A stretch of DNA of 22,077 nt from Caryophanales bacterium UBA1624 (GTDB taxonomy: Bacteria > Bacillota_I > Bacilli_A > RFN20 > CAG-826), in assembly GCA_002321395.1 (NCBI GenBank), contig DCMK01000006.1:5105-27181 (forward strand). The letters are read 5' to 3'. Positions 7,549-15,833 of this stretch are shown piece after piece. Both the position numbers and the translations under genes were made by a program. Each line of letters begins with the position of its first letter. The first letter of the stretch is position 1. The notes below the pieces were generated by a model that saw nothing but the letters and a program-made list of their open reading frames with translations, ran no database searches and had not been told where the DNA came from.

Positions 7549-8691
7549 ATGAGCACCCACATTGCCGCTTTAATCTTAGCGGGAGGCAAAGGCACTCGCC
7601 TCAAGGCTTTGACGCGCAAGATCGCAAAGCCCGCCGTTTCCTATGGCGGGAAGTACCGAATCATCGACTTCCCCCTCTCCAACTGCGCCAATTCCGGCAT
7701 CCGTTATGTCGGGGTGGCGACCCAGTATGAGTCCAGCGTCCTCAATTCCTACATCGGAAACGGGCAGAACTGGGGCCTCAACGGGGTCAATTCGCTTTGC
7801 TCCGTGCTTTCCCCGAAGCAGACCGAGGAAGGGTCGAACTGGTACCGAGGGACCGCGGACGCGGTTTACCAAAACCTGGATTGGCTCGATGGGGTGGATC
7901 CGGAATACGTTCTGATCCTTTCTGGGGACCACATCTATTCCTGCACCTACAACGCGATGCTCCGAAAGGTAGAGGAAACCGACGCCGACTGCGCCATCAT
8001 GGTTCAGGAAGTCCCGATGGAGGAGGCGTCCCGCTTCGGCATTCTGACCGCCGATGAGAACGACGAGGTCGTCGAATTCAAGGAAAAGCCGAAGGAGCCC
8101 AAATCCAACTTGGCCTCCATGGGGATCTACATCTTCAATTACCGCACGCTGCGGAGCGCTTTGGTGACCGATGCGAAAATCGCCAATTCCTCCCATGACT
8201 TTGGGAAGGACATCATCCCCAACTTGCTATCCGCCGGGAAGAAGATCGTCGTCTACCGCTATTCGGGCTATTGGAAGGACGTGGGGACCATCGATTCCCT
8301 GCATGCCGCCAACATGGATCTGCTCCTTAGCGGCGATGCGTCCATGAACCTCTATTCCGTCATCGAAAGCAACCGCATCTATTCGGAAGACAACCACGCC
8401 CGACCCCAATACATCGCGAAAGGAGCCAGCGTCTCCGACTGCCTCATCAACCAAGGGGCCCAGATTTACGGCGCGGTTGACCATTGCGTCATCTCCAGCG
8501 ACGTCGTCGTCGAGGAGGGGGCTCTTGCGAAGAACGCGGTTTTGATGAACGGAGCGCATTTAGGCAGGAACTGCCGCGTCTATGACGCCGTGGTCGGCCC
8601 TTATAGCTCTATCGAGGAGGGCACGATCGTCAATGGCGAGAAAAACGGAATCGCCCTCGTGGCCAACGGCAGAAAGGCGGACATGAAATGA
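7549..8691 (+). CDS. glgC: Glucose-1-phosphate adenylyltransferase, catalytic subunit
   Basis: GlgC makes ADP-glucose from ATP and glucose 1-phosphate, the committed step of bacterial glycogen synthesis. The 380-residue protein has the nucleotide-binding AGGKGTRL (11-18), YGGKYRIIDFPLSNC (32-46), WYRGTADAVYQN, the metal-binding SGDHIYS, EFKEKP, and GYWKDVGTI, then a left-handed beta-helix domain at the C-terminus. The start at 7549 matches where family members begin (ALILAGGKG). No Shine-Dalgarno sequence precedes it, and the ATG lies 7 nt after a possible -10 box, so the message may be leaderless. It overlaps glgD by ATGA. In Firmicutes GlgC works with GlgD. Confidence 0.96.
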   Translation: MSTHIAALILAGGKGTRLKALTRKIAKPAVSYGGKYRIIDFPLSNCANSGIRYVGVATQYESSVLNSYIGNGQNWGLNGVNSLCSVLSPKQTEEGSNWYRGTADAVYQNLDWLDGVDPEYVLILSGDHIYSCTYNAMLRKVEETDADCAIMVQEVPMEEASRFGILTADENDEVVEFKEKPKEPKSNLASMGIYIFNYRTLRSALVTDAKIANSSHDFGKDIIPNLLSAGKKIVVYRYSGYWKDVGTIDSLHAANMDLLLSGDASMNLYSVIESNRIYSEDNHARPQYIAKGASVSDCLINQGAQIYGAVDHCVISSDVVVEEGALAKNAVLMNGAHLGRNCRVYDAVVGPYSSIEEGTIVNGEKNGIALVANGRKADMK

Positions 8692-9812
8692 AAGGCAGCA
8701 TCATCGGCATCGTGAACTTCCACACCGCCCCGGAAGTGCCTCCCCTCACGAATTCCAGGCCCTTGGGATCTACGTCTTTCCTGGGGCGTTACGCCCTTTG
8801 CGATTTCGCTTTGTCCAATCTCTGCAATTCGGGCATCAGCAACGTCGGATTGCTGATCAAAGACCATCCGCGTTCCATTTTGAAGCACCTCGGGACGATG
8901 GACGCTTGGTGCACCAACACCAAAATCGGCAAGCAGACGATCCTCTATAACGAGCCGGCCCACCTCCATCCGGAGACCAACACCGACATCAACAACATGA
9001 AGGAGAACGATTGGGTCCTCTACGATACGACCGCGACCCAGATCGTCTTCGTTCCCTCCCACCTCGTCGCCGCCATCGATTTCCGCCCCATCTTGGCCGA
9101 GCACATCGCCTTGAAGAGGAAAATCACCGTGGTTTGCAAAGAAGTGGAGGACCTTTCCAAGGAATTCCTCGGCTCCTATGCCCTCGATATCGGCGAAGGG
9201 GGAGTGATTGCCATGGCCCGCGTCAATGATGGCAGCTTCAAAGGCAAAGGCGCCGTGTCCCTCGGCATCATCATCATCGACCGCGCGGCCCTAGCGGAAA
9301 TGCTTGACAACTACCTTCCCCGTTACCCGCGGGGGAATCTGGCTGAATTGCTTTCGGAGATCACCAAGGACAAAGGCAGCTATACGAGGTATTGCCATTT
9401 CTACAACGGATACGCGCGTTCCATCGATTCCTTCCAGCATTACATGGATTATTCCTTCGAACTCCTCAATCCGCGGAAAGCCGATGCGCTTTTCTCGGAG
9501 GATTGGCCGATCTACACCCTCACCCACGACACCCCTCCGGCCCTTTACGGGGTGGGGAGCGCCGTCAGCGATTCCTATGTGGCCAATGGGGCCATCGTCG
9601 AAGGGAAACTCACCCATTCGATCATCGCCCGCAACGTCAAAATCGGAAAAGGCGCGGTCGTGAAGAACTCCATCATCTTCTCCGACGCCAAAATCGGAGA
9701 GAACGCCCATATCGAAAACGCTCTGATCGACAAATTCGCCGTGATCACCCGCGGCCAGAAAGTCATCGGCGGGAAAGAACCGCTTTACGTCGGCCAAGGA
9801 GAAGTCCGATGA
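8688..9812 (+). CDS. glgD: GlgD, regulatory subunit of ADP-glucose pyrophosphorylase
   Basis: A 374-residue paralogue of GlgC, found in Firmicutes as the partner that boosts GlgC activity. It keeps the fold, with LGRYALCDFALSNLCNSGI (about 33-51) and a C-terminal hexapeptide-repeat beta helix (SVSD-like turns, then VKIGKGAVVKNSIIF and AKIGENAHIENALI). It lacks the GGxGxRL catalytic loop: the N-terminus reads IIGIVNFHTAPEVPPLTNSR, which is characteristic of GlgD. Start and stop are both coupled by ATGA overlaps, to glgC and to glgA. Confidence 0.93.
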   Translation: MKGSIIGIVNFHTAPEVPPLTNSRPLGSTSFLGRYALCDFALSNLCNSGISNVGLLIKDHPRSILKHLGTMDAWCTNTKIGKQTILYNEPAHLHPETNTDINNMKENDWVLYDTTATQIVFVPSHLVAAIDFRPILAEHIALKRKITVVCKEVEDLSKEFLGSYALDIGEGGVIAMARVNDGSFKGKGAVSLGIIIIDRAALAEMLDNYLPRYPRGNLAELLSEITKDKGSYTRYCHFYNGYARSIDSFQHYMDYSFELLNPRKADALFSEDWPIYTLTHDTPPALYGVGSAVSDSYVANGAIVEGKLTHSIIARNVKIGKGAVVKNSIIFSDAKIGENAHIENALIDKFAVITRGQKVIGGKEPLYVGQGEVR

Positions 9813-11236
9813 GAATCGCGATGGTCAGCAGCGAGTGCAACCCCTTTTGCAAAACCGGGGGCCTCGCCGACGTCGTCTTCGCCCTTTCCAAGGAGCTGGT
9901 CAAATCCGGCCAAGACGTCCGCGTTTTCCTACCGTATTATTCCACCCTCGCCAAAATCCCGACCTGCCGTTATGAGAAGCTCTTCGAATACGAAGTCGAT
10001 CTTTCCTGGCGGAAGCAGAAGGCGACGATCTACAAGACCGAATTCGCCGGGGTGACCTTCTACTTCATCGGCAACGATTACTATTTCCTGCGCGGTTCGC
10101 TTTATGGCTTCTCCGACGACGGGGAGCGCTTCGCCTTCTTCACGATGGCGGTGGAGCCGCTTTTCGGGAAGCTTGGCTTCGCCCCGGACGTGATCCACGT
10201 CCACGATTGGCAGCCCGGCATGCTTCCCTTGTTGATCAAAGCCCGTCATCATAACGATCCCACCTTCGCCTCAGCGAAAACCATCCTCACCATCCACAAC
10301 CCCGAATTCAAAGGAATGGGGGAGCCTTATTTGCTTTCCGATTTCTACAATCTCCCCTTTTCTTATTATGAGGATGGCACGACCCGCTTCCACGACGGCA
10401 TCTCGACCTTGAAGACCGCCATCATGGTCTGCGACAAAATCAGCACCGTCTCCCCAACGCATCGGGAAGAGCTGCTGACCCCGCTTTATAGCCGCGGGAT
10501 GGATGGCCCCCTCAAGCTCCGCGAGCAAGATTTCGTCGGCATCCTCAATGGGGTCGACGGCCAGGAGTGGAATCCAAAGAAGGACATCGACATCGCTTCC
10601 TTCTATTCCCAAAAAACCCTCACCGAAGGCAAATGGAAATGCCGGGAGGCTTTATTGGAAAGCGCCGGGTTCGACGACAAAGGCGGCCCCGTTTTCGGGA
10701 TCGTATCCCGCCTCACTTCCCAAAAAGGCATCCACCTGGTCGCCGAAATCGCGCCCCAGATCATGGAGCGGGGCGGATATTTGTTCGTCCTCGGCAGCGG
10801 GGAGAGCGCCTTAGAGGGGGAGATCGCCGCCCTAAGGAGGTCCTACCCCGAATCCTGCTCGGTCTACTTTGGATACAATTCGGCCTTGGCCCACAAAATC
10901 TACGCGGGAAGCGATTTCTTCCTGATGCCGTCTTTGTTCGAGCCCTGCGGCATCGGCCAAATGATCGCCGAAGCCTACGGCACTCTGCCCGTCGCCCGCA
11001 GCACCGGGGGGCTTTCCGACACCATCATTCCCTACGCCCCCGACCAAGAAAACCGCCCCACGGGTTTCCTCTTCCGTGACTTCGACCTCGGCGGTATCAA
11101 CTATGGGATCGAATGCGCCTTCTCCGTCTACGCGGACAAAAAGAAGCTCAAGGCGATGCGCCTGAACGCGATGAAGGTCGACCACGGCTGGAAGAAATCC
11201 GCCGAGGAATATCTGAAGCTCTACCAAAGCGCATAA
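9809..11236 (+). CDS. glgA: Glycogen synthase (ADP-glucose, GT5 family)
   Basis: GlgA transfers glucose from ADP-glucose to the end of an alpha-1,4-glucan. It is 475 residues long, normal for the family. The ADP-glucose-binding KTGGLADV is at 15-22; HVHDWQPGMLP, TIHNPEFKGMG, NGVDGQEWNP and SRLTSQKG follow; the C-terminal EPCGIGQMIAEAYG with RSTGGLSDTI is the retaining GT active-site segment. The start at 9809 matches MRIAMVSSECNPFCKTGG and has AAGGAG at 9796-9801; a longer reading upstream lies in glgD in another frame. No branching enzyme or phosphorylase gene is in the window. A strong terminator follows. Confidence 0.97.
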   Translation: MRIAMVSSECNPFCKTGGLADVVFALSKELVKSGQDVRVFLPYYSTLAKIPTCRYEKLFEYEVDLSWRKQKATIYKTEFAGVTFYFIGNDYYFLRGSLYGFSDDGERFAFFTMAVEPLFGKLGFAPDVIHVHDWQPGMLPLLIKARHHNDPTFASAKTILTIHNPEFKGMGEPYLLSDFYNLPFSYYEDGTTRFHDGISTLKTAIMVCDKISTVSPTHREELLTPLYSRGMDGPLKLREQDFVGILNGVDGQEWNPKKDIDIASFYSQKTLTEGKWKCREALLESAGFDDKGGPVFGIVSRLTSQKGIHLVAEIAPQIMERGGYLFVLGSGESALEGEIAALRRSYPESCSVYFGYNSALAHKIYAGSDFFLMPSLFEPCGIGQMIAEAYGTLPVARSTGGLSDTIIPYAPDQENRPTGFLFRDFDLGGINYGIECAFSVYADKKKLKAMRLNAMKVDHGWKKSAEEYLKLYQSA

Positions 11237-11237
11237 G

Positions 11238-11263
11238 AAAACGGAGGGGCGCCCCTCCGTTTT
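11238..11263. terminator. Bidirectional terminator between glgA and the flavin gene
   Basis: A perfect ten-pair palindrome ACGGAGGGGC/GCCCCTCCGT (11241-11260) has AAA on the left and TTTT on the right, right after the glgA stop. It can end glgA on the plus strand and, with the A-rich left flank, the convergent gene on the minus strand. Confidence 0.9.
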
Positions 11264-11284
11264 TCGTCGTTGAGGAAGAAGGGC

Positions 11285-12205
11285 TCACTTCTTCTTTTCT
11301 TGGCGCCTTTTGTCGTTGATTTCGTCCATCGTCGCCCCATCGATGAGCTTGATGTTGTTCTCCTTGGCGTAATTGACGCATCCCGTGAGCACGGTTTTCA
11401 GGAAGACGCGAGGGACGCGGACGAGCCGTTTGCAGGCGTCCTCGGTAAACTTGATTTCCGGATCCATGCGGTTGGCCGCGTATTTGACCGAATCCAAATT
11501 CGCCTCCTTGCCGGCGGGGATTGAGGTGGCGATGGGGCGTTTGAAGCGGGAATACCAGAAATGGGTGGAGTCGCGGTAGCCATAATCCACCGGGACCTTT
11601 GGGAAGGAGCTTGCCTTGACCCCGTTGATGATGGCGTTCGCGTATTTCTCCTTCATGAGGATTTTGTCGATCTTCAGAATGAAATGGCAGCCGAACTTCG
11701 AGGTGATCCCATTGAAGTTGCGGTAGGGGCCTTCGACACCTTCCAATTGGCCGACCTTCCCTTTGTCCAGATACGCATCCTCCAAGCTTTCGTCCCAGGT
11801 GCATTCGAAGACTTGGTATGCCTTTTGGATCACCAAGGGCCTTGTCCCTTCGGCGAGGCCCTTCTCCAAAGCAAAGGGGCAGTCCTTCATTTTCTCTTTG
11901 CTGGTCTCCCCGGGGAATCCAAGGCGGACGGTTTCCTTGAAATCCTTGCGCCCGTCCTCAAGGAAATTGATGGCGCATTTGCCCCTCTTCAAAAGGTTTT
12001 GGGCCGTGTTGGAGCTGTTGCGGCACTCCAAGACCATCGCGTAGTAGCTTTTCCCGGCGATGTAGTAGGGGAAGCAGAGGGAATAGGCGCCTAGCGTTGT
12101 GTTCCCCTCATCGTCCAAAGTGGAGATCAGGACGGTCGGCATGGGGAAGAAAGCCGAAGTTTGGTAAAAGTTATCGACGATGCGGAGATCTTTGAAGCTG
12201 CTCAT
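11285..12205 (-). CDS. Flavin reductase-like FMN-binding protein with C-terminal helical domain
   Basis: A 306-residue protein. Residues about 15-185 look like the flavin reductase/FMN-binding split barrel: PMPTVLISTLDDEGNTTLGA (21-40), then SSNTAQNLLKRGKCAINF (64-81), the usual pattern where substrate and FMN bind. The exact reaction cannot be told. Residues 251-300 (FTEDACKRL ... VPRVFLKTVL ... YAKENNIKLID) resemble the small helical domain found at the C-terminus of ChlB/BchB-type protochlorophyllide reductases and in many unrelated redox proteins; this match is by eye and tentative. The end is lysine-rich. ATG at 12205 has AAAAGGAGGG at 12211-12220. It is divergent from leuS and convergent with glgA. 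Confidence 0.75.
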   Translation of the reverse strand: MSSFKDLRIVDNFYQTSAFFPMPTVLISTLDDEGNTTLGAYSLCFPYYIAGKSYYAMVLECRNSSNTAQNLLKRGKCAINFLEDGRKDFKETVRLGFPGETSKEKMKDCPFALEKGLAEGTRPLVIQKAYQVFECTWDESLEDAYLDKGKVGQLEGVEGPYRNFNGITSKFGCHFILKIDKILMKEKYANAIINGVKASSFPKVPVDYGYRDSTHFWYSRFKRPIATSIPAGKEANLDSVKYAANRMDPEIKFTEDACKRLVRVPRVFLKTVLTGCVNYAKENNIKLIDGATMDEINDKRRQEKKK

Positions 12206-12298
12206 ATTGTCCCTCCTTTTCGGGCGTTTTCCCCATATTACCCCAAAAAGAAACGGAGTTCCTTCTTTTTCAAAGAAGAGGCTTTATAATTCCCCCGT
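12206..12298. promoter_or_regulatory. Divergent promoter region, flavin gene and leuS
   Basis: Ninety-three bases between two starts. For leuS there is a perfect TATAAT at 12285-12290, only 8 nt before the ATG, without a clear -35 box. For the minus-strand gene TAATAT at 12235-12240 is the best -10 candidate. A seven-pair inverted repeat CTTCTTT/AAAGAAG (12262-12268 and 12272-12278, loop TTC) lies between them, over the leuS -35 region, and could be an operator. The gap is too short for a T-box leader. Confidence 0.5.
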
Positions 12299-14707
12299 AT
12301 GAGTTATGACCACAAGAAAATAGAAGCCAAGTGGCGGAAGTACTGGGCCGACCACTCCACCTTCTATTGCGACACCCACGATTTCTCCAAGCCCAAGTAC
12401 TACGCCCTTGACATGTTCCCCTATCCCTCTGGGCAGGGCCTCCACGTCGGCCATCCGGAAGGCTACACGGCCACCGACATCGTGAGCCGCATGAAGAGGA
12501 TGCAGGGGTATAACGTCCTCCATCCTATGGGATGGGACGCTTTCGGGCTTCCCGCCGAGCAATTTGCGATCAAAAACAACCAGCACCCCTCGATCTTCAC
12601 CGATAAGAACATCGCCCATTTCAAAGACCAAATCGAAGCGCTTGGCTTTTCTTATGACTGGAGCAAGGAAATCAAAACAACCGACCCCGCTTACTACAAA
12701 TGGACTCAGTGGATCTTCCTGCAGCTTTTCAAGCACGATTTGGCCTACGTCGCCGACGTCCCCGTCAACTATTGCCCGGAGCTCGGCACCGTTTTGGCCA
12801 ACGAAGAAGTGATCGACGGCAAATCCGAGCGCGGCGGGTATCCAGTCATCCGCATGCCGATGCGCCAATGGATTTTGAAGATCACCGCCTATGCCGACCG
12901 CCTCGCCGACGACTTGAAGGAAGTCGACTGGCCGAAGTCGACCATGGAGATGCAGAAGAACTGGATCGGCAAATCCACGGGCGTATCCATCCGCTTCGAT
13001 CTGGATGGTCAAGAAGGCTCGTTCAACGTCTTCACCACCCGCGTCGATACCCTTTTCGGCTGCACCTATTGCTGCTTGGCCCCGGAGCACCCGCTTGTCG
13101 AAAAGCTCGTGACCCCGCAGCAAAAGAAAGCGGTGGAAGCCTATATCGAGCAAGCCTCCCACAAATCTGATTTGGCCCGCACCGGCACTCAGCAAGAGAA
13201 GACCGGCGTTTTCCTCGGCGTCTACGCGATCAACCCCATCAATGGGAAGAAGATCCCCGTCTACATCGCCGATTACGTCCTCGGATCCTATGGCTCCGGC
13301 GCCGTCATGGCCGTCCCCGCCCACGATAGCCGCGACTACGCCTTCGCCAAAAAGCATGGCCTCCCCATCGTTCAAGTCATCGAAGGGGACATCTCGAACG
13401 AGGCCTACCTCGGCGATGGCAAGCACATCCAAAGCGAATTCGCCGACGGCATGAACATCGAGCAAGCCAAAGCCGCCATCACCAAAAAACTCGTCGAGCT
13501 CGGCGCGGGCGAAGTCGTGGTCAATTACAAGCTCCGCGATTGGATCTTCTCCCGCCAACGCTATTGGGGCGAGCCGATCCCCATCGTCAAACTCGACGAC
13601 GGGACCGAATTCCCCCTTCCCGAGGATCAGCTTCCCTTGACCCTGCCGGAGATGGACAACTACCAGCCCAGCAAAGACGGCAAGCCGCCGTTGTCGAAGG
13701 CCCCCGCCTCTTGGCTCAATTACACGACCCCCGATGGGCGGCACGGCACGCGGGAAACCAACACCATGCCCCAATGGGCCGGCTCCTGCTGGTATTACAT
13801 CCGTTACATCGATCCCCACAACCCCGATTGCATCGGCGATAAGAAGCTGCTCGACCACTGGCTCCCCGTCGACCTTTACATCGGCGGGGCGGAGCACGCG
13901 GTATTGCATTTGCTCTACGCCCGCTTCTGGCACAAATTCCTCTACGACATCGGGGCCGTTTCCTGCAAAGAGCCCTTCCAAAAGCTCTATCATCAAGGGA
14001 TCATCCTCGGATCCAACGGCGAGAAGATGTCCAAGTCCAAAGGCAACGTCGTCAACCCCGACGAAATCGTCGAAAGCACGGGTGCCGATTCTCTCCGCCT
14101 CTTCGAGATGTTCGCCGGCCCGCTTGTGGAGATGAAGCCTTGGTCGACGACCGGGCTCAATGGGGCGAGGAAATTCCTGGAAAGGGTCTACCGTTTGGTC
14201 GACGACCCCGAATTCCGCGCCAAGTGGAGCGAGGAGAATTCCGGGGAGATCGACTATTCCTACAACGCCTTGGTGAAGAAAGTTACCCTCGACTTCGAAT
14301 CCCTCAGCTTCAATACGGCCATTTCGGCGATGATGGTCTTCGTCAATGATTGCTACAAAGCCAAATCCCTCTTCAAACCTTATTTGGAGGGTTTCGTGAA
14401 GATGTTTTCCTGCGTCTGCCCCTTCCTCGGCGAGGAAATGTGGGAACGCCTGGGCCATTCTTCCACGATCGCCTATGAGAGCTGGCCCGTTTGCGATGAA
14501 AGCAAGCTTGTCAAATCCACGGTCAAAGTCGCCGTCTCCATCAACGGGAAAATGAGGGACGTCATGGAGATTTCTCCGGACGCCACTCAAGAAGAAGCGG
14601 TCGCCGCTGCGCTTAGCATGGACAAAATCAAGCCTTGGGTCGAAGGGAAAACCATCAAAAAGGTCATCTTCGTCAAAGGCAGGATCCTGAACTTGGTGGT
14701 TGCTTAA
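12299..14707 (+). CDS. leuS: Leucine--tRNA ligase
   Basis: A class I aminoacyl-tRNA synthetase that charges tRNA-Leu; 802 residues, the usual bacterial length. The HIGH motif is HVGH (49-52) within PYPSGQGLHVGHPEG. The CP1 editing domain is present, with SDLARTGTQQEKTGVF and GAVMAVPAHDSRDYAFA (the conserved Asp is in HDSRD). KMSKS is at 576-580. The tRNA-binding helices and a C-terminal domain (VKVAVSINGKMR to KKVIFVKGRILNLVV) complete it. ATG 12299 is where family members start (YDHKKIEAKWRKYW), yet there is no Shine-Dalgarno sequence, and the -10 box ends 8 nt before, so a leaderless message is likely. Confidence 0.98.
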   Translation: MSYDHKKIEAKWRKYWADHSTFYCDTHDFSKPKYYALDMFPYPSGQGLHVGHPEGYTATDIVSRMKRMQGYNVLHPMGWDAFGLPAEQFAIKNNQHPSIFTDKNIAHFKDQIEALGFSYDWSKEIKTTDPAYYKWTQWIFLQLFKHDLAYVADVPVNYCPELGTVLANEEVIDGKSERGGYPVIRMPMRQWILKITAYADRLADDLKEVDWPKSTMEMQKNWIGKSTGVSIRFDLDGQEGSFNVFTTRVDTLFGCTYCCLAPEHPLVEKLVTPQQKKAVEAYIEQASHKSDLARTGTQQEKTGVFLGVYAINPINGKKIPVYIADYVLGSYGSGAVMAVPAHDSRDYAFAKKHGLPIVQVIEGDISNEAYLGDGKHIQSEFADGMNIEQAKAAITKKLVELGAGEVVVNYKLRDWIFSRQRYWGEPIPIVKLDDGTEFPLPEDQLPLTLPEMDNYQPSKDGKPPLSKAPASWLNYTTPDGRHGTRETNTMPQWAGSCWYYIRYIDPHNPDCIGDKKLLDHWLPVDLYIGGAEHAVLHLLYARFWHKFLYDIGAVSCKEPFQKLYHQGIILGSNGEKMSKSKGNVVNPDEIVESTGADSLRLFEMFAGPLVEMKPWSTTGLNGARKFLERVYRLVDDPEFRAKWSEENSGEIDYSYNALVKKVTLDFESLSFNTAISAMMVFVNDCYKAKSLFKPYLEGFVKMFSCVCPFLGEEMWERLGHSSTIAYESWPVCDESKLVKSTVKVAVSINGKMRDVMEISPDATQEEAVAAALSMDKIKPWVEGKTIKKVIFVKGRILNLVVA

Positions 14708-14734
14708 GCCTTTCCCCAAGCAACCAATTCGATG

Positions 14735-14786
14735 AAAAAAAGCAAGGTCGTTTGGGCTTTATCGTCTTAACGTTGCTTGCTTTTTT
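14735..14786 (+). terminator. Intrinsic terminator of leuS
   Basis: AAAAAAGCAAG (14736-14746) pairs with CTTGCTTTTTT (14776-14786): an eleven-pair stem with a 29-nt loop ending in six T. It lies 27 nt after the leuS stop. Confidence 0.75.
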
Positions 14787-14910
14787 GTTCTAGAAATCTA
14801 AAAGACTATATCTTTCGCCGAATGAAGCGCCCTTTTGCCTTTGAACGAAAACGAATCGCCTTGATAATGCACTTGAAACCCGCCTGAAACGGCGAACCGG
14901 GATGCGTGAG

Positions 14911-14938
14911 TTGATATTTTGGTTGCGAATAGTAAAAT
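14911..14938 (+). promoter_or_regulatory. Promoter of the secreted protein/ABC operon
   Basis: TTGATA (14911-14916) and TAAAAT (14933-14938) are 16 nt apart, 19 nt before the GTG start at 14958. The ribosome binding site AAAGGAG is at 14945-14951. The bases from 14787 to 14910 hold no gene I can support. Confidence 0.55.
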
Positions 14939-14957
14939 AATTCCAAAGGAGCACATT

Positions 14958-15833
14958 GTGCTTAAAAAAGTAAAAGGTGTTTTGATTTCGTCCATCCCTC
15001 TTCTTATGAGCATGTCTTTCGGCAGCCTTTATTCACCGGCTTTTGGTCTTTCTATTGGCAAAGATTATGCTGAAAAAATGGTTGCTTCCGAACAAATTTC
15101 GACAACGGTCATGAGTACGCGAAGCGATAAGATGGCTGATATCGTTTTAAATTTCGATATCTTTTTAACGAATCAAGATGGTCTTTCAACTTTTGATAGG
15201 CCCTATTACGATGTCTATTATCGAATTAATGAGAAAATATATGAAAATGTTGCGTATGCGAATGGCGCATTCAATTGGTTCACCGAACATGGGAATGTCG
15301 TTTTAGAGGATTGCAGCGTCCGCTGCGTTTTTCCGAAGTGGAGCGAGCACAACTCTTATAATGGAATCTTTGCTCCGGATTTAGCAAATCGTGGCTACCT
15401 TAACGTGATGAACCCAGCTCTAAATCAAGATTATTATTCGCCCATTCAACGTTCCGATGCGAGCTCTTTCTCGTATGCGGGAAGGTTTTGCACCTCAATC
15501 ATGCCTTATGGAGATGACGGAGAAGTTTCACGTAACAATCTAATTCCAATTGATCAGCCAAAAACGAAATTTGATGCCGTTACTCGTTATTTTAATAACG
15601 ACACAGAAACGGCATACTGTGCCAATTTTTCTCATGAATCTATGCCTCAAAATGGCGAAACTCTTGTTTATTATGGGCACTTCGGATTTACCCCGTTGAT
15701 GGAGACCGATTCTGTATCTGTTAAAATTAGTTTCGATTCCACAGTTTCGATTGCTAGGGACAATAAATGGGGGAGTTGCATCATGACAGGGCAAAACGAG
15801 AAAACCATAACGCTCCCCAATTGGCATCATTAA
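14958..15833 (+). CDS. Secreted protein of unknown function
   Basis: A 291-residue protein I do not recognise. The start is GTG 14958, chosen because AAAGGAG lies 6 nt before it; a TTG at 14919 has no such site. The N-terminus is a clear Sec signal: LKKVKG, then a hydrophobic core VLISSIPLLMSMSF, then SPAFG as a likely cleavage region. There is no lipobox cysteine, no second membrane helix and no sorting motif, so the protein should be released. The mature part is rich in Asn, Tyr, Phe and Ser and has a beta-strand look, with at least five cysteines (CSVRC, RFCTS, AYCAN, GSCIM). The gene is much poorer in GC than its neighbours. It abuts the ABC ATPase gene with no gap (stop at 15831-15833, ATG at 15834), so it may be the cargo or partner of that transporter. 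Confidence 0.8.
   Translation: MLKKVKGVLISSIPLLMSMSFGSLYSPAFGLSIGKDYAEKMVASEQISTTVMSTRSDKMADIVLNFDIFLTNQDGLSTFDRPYYDVYYRINEKIYENVAYANGAFNWFTEHGNVVLEDCSVRCVFPKWSEHNSYNGIFAPDLANRGYLNVMNPALNQDYYSPIQRSDASSFSYAGRFCTSIMPYGDDGEVSRNNLIPIDQPKTKFDAVTRYFNNDTETAYCANFSHESMPQNGETLVYYGHFGFTPLMETDSVSVKISFDSTVSIARDNKWGSCIMTGQNEKTITLPNWHH

Noticed and set aside
9392..9808. N-terminal extension of glgA
   Set aside because: It reads through glgD in another frame as Arg-rich nonsense; the glgA start with AAGGAG is clear.
12206..12298. T-box riboswitch before leuS
   Set aside because: The gap is only 93 bases, the -10 box is next to the ATG, and no specifier loop or terminator hairpin can fit.
12284..14719. Very long open frame on the minus strand opposite leuS
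   Set aside because: It is the shadow of leuS in GC-rich sequence; the translation has no family pattern and leuS itself is unmistakable.
14798..15013. Minus-strand small open frame at the start of the AT-rich island
   Set aside because: No ribosome binding site or recognisable protein; it overlaps the promoter and signal peptide of the secreted protein gene.
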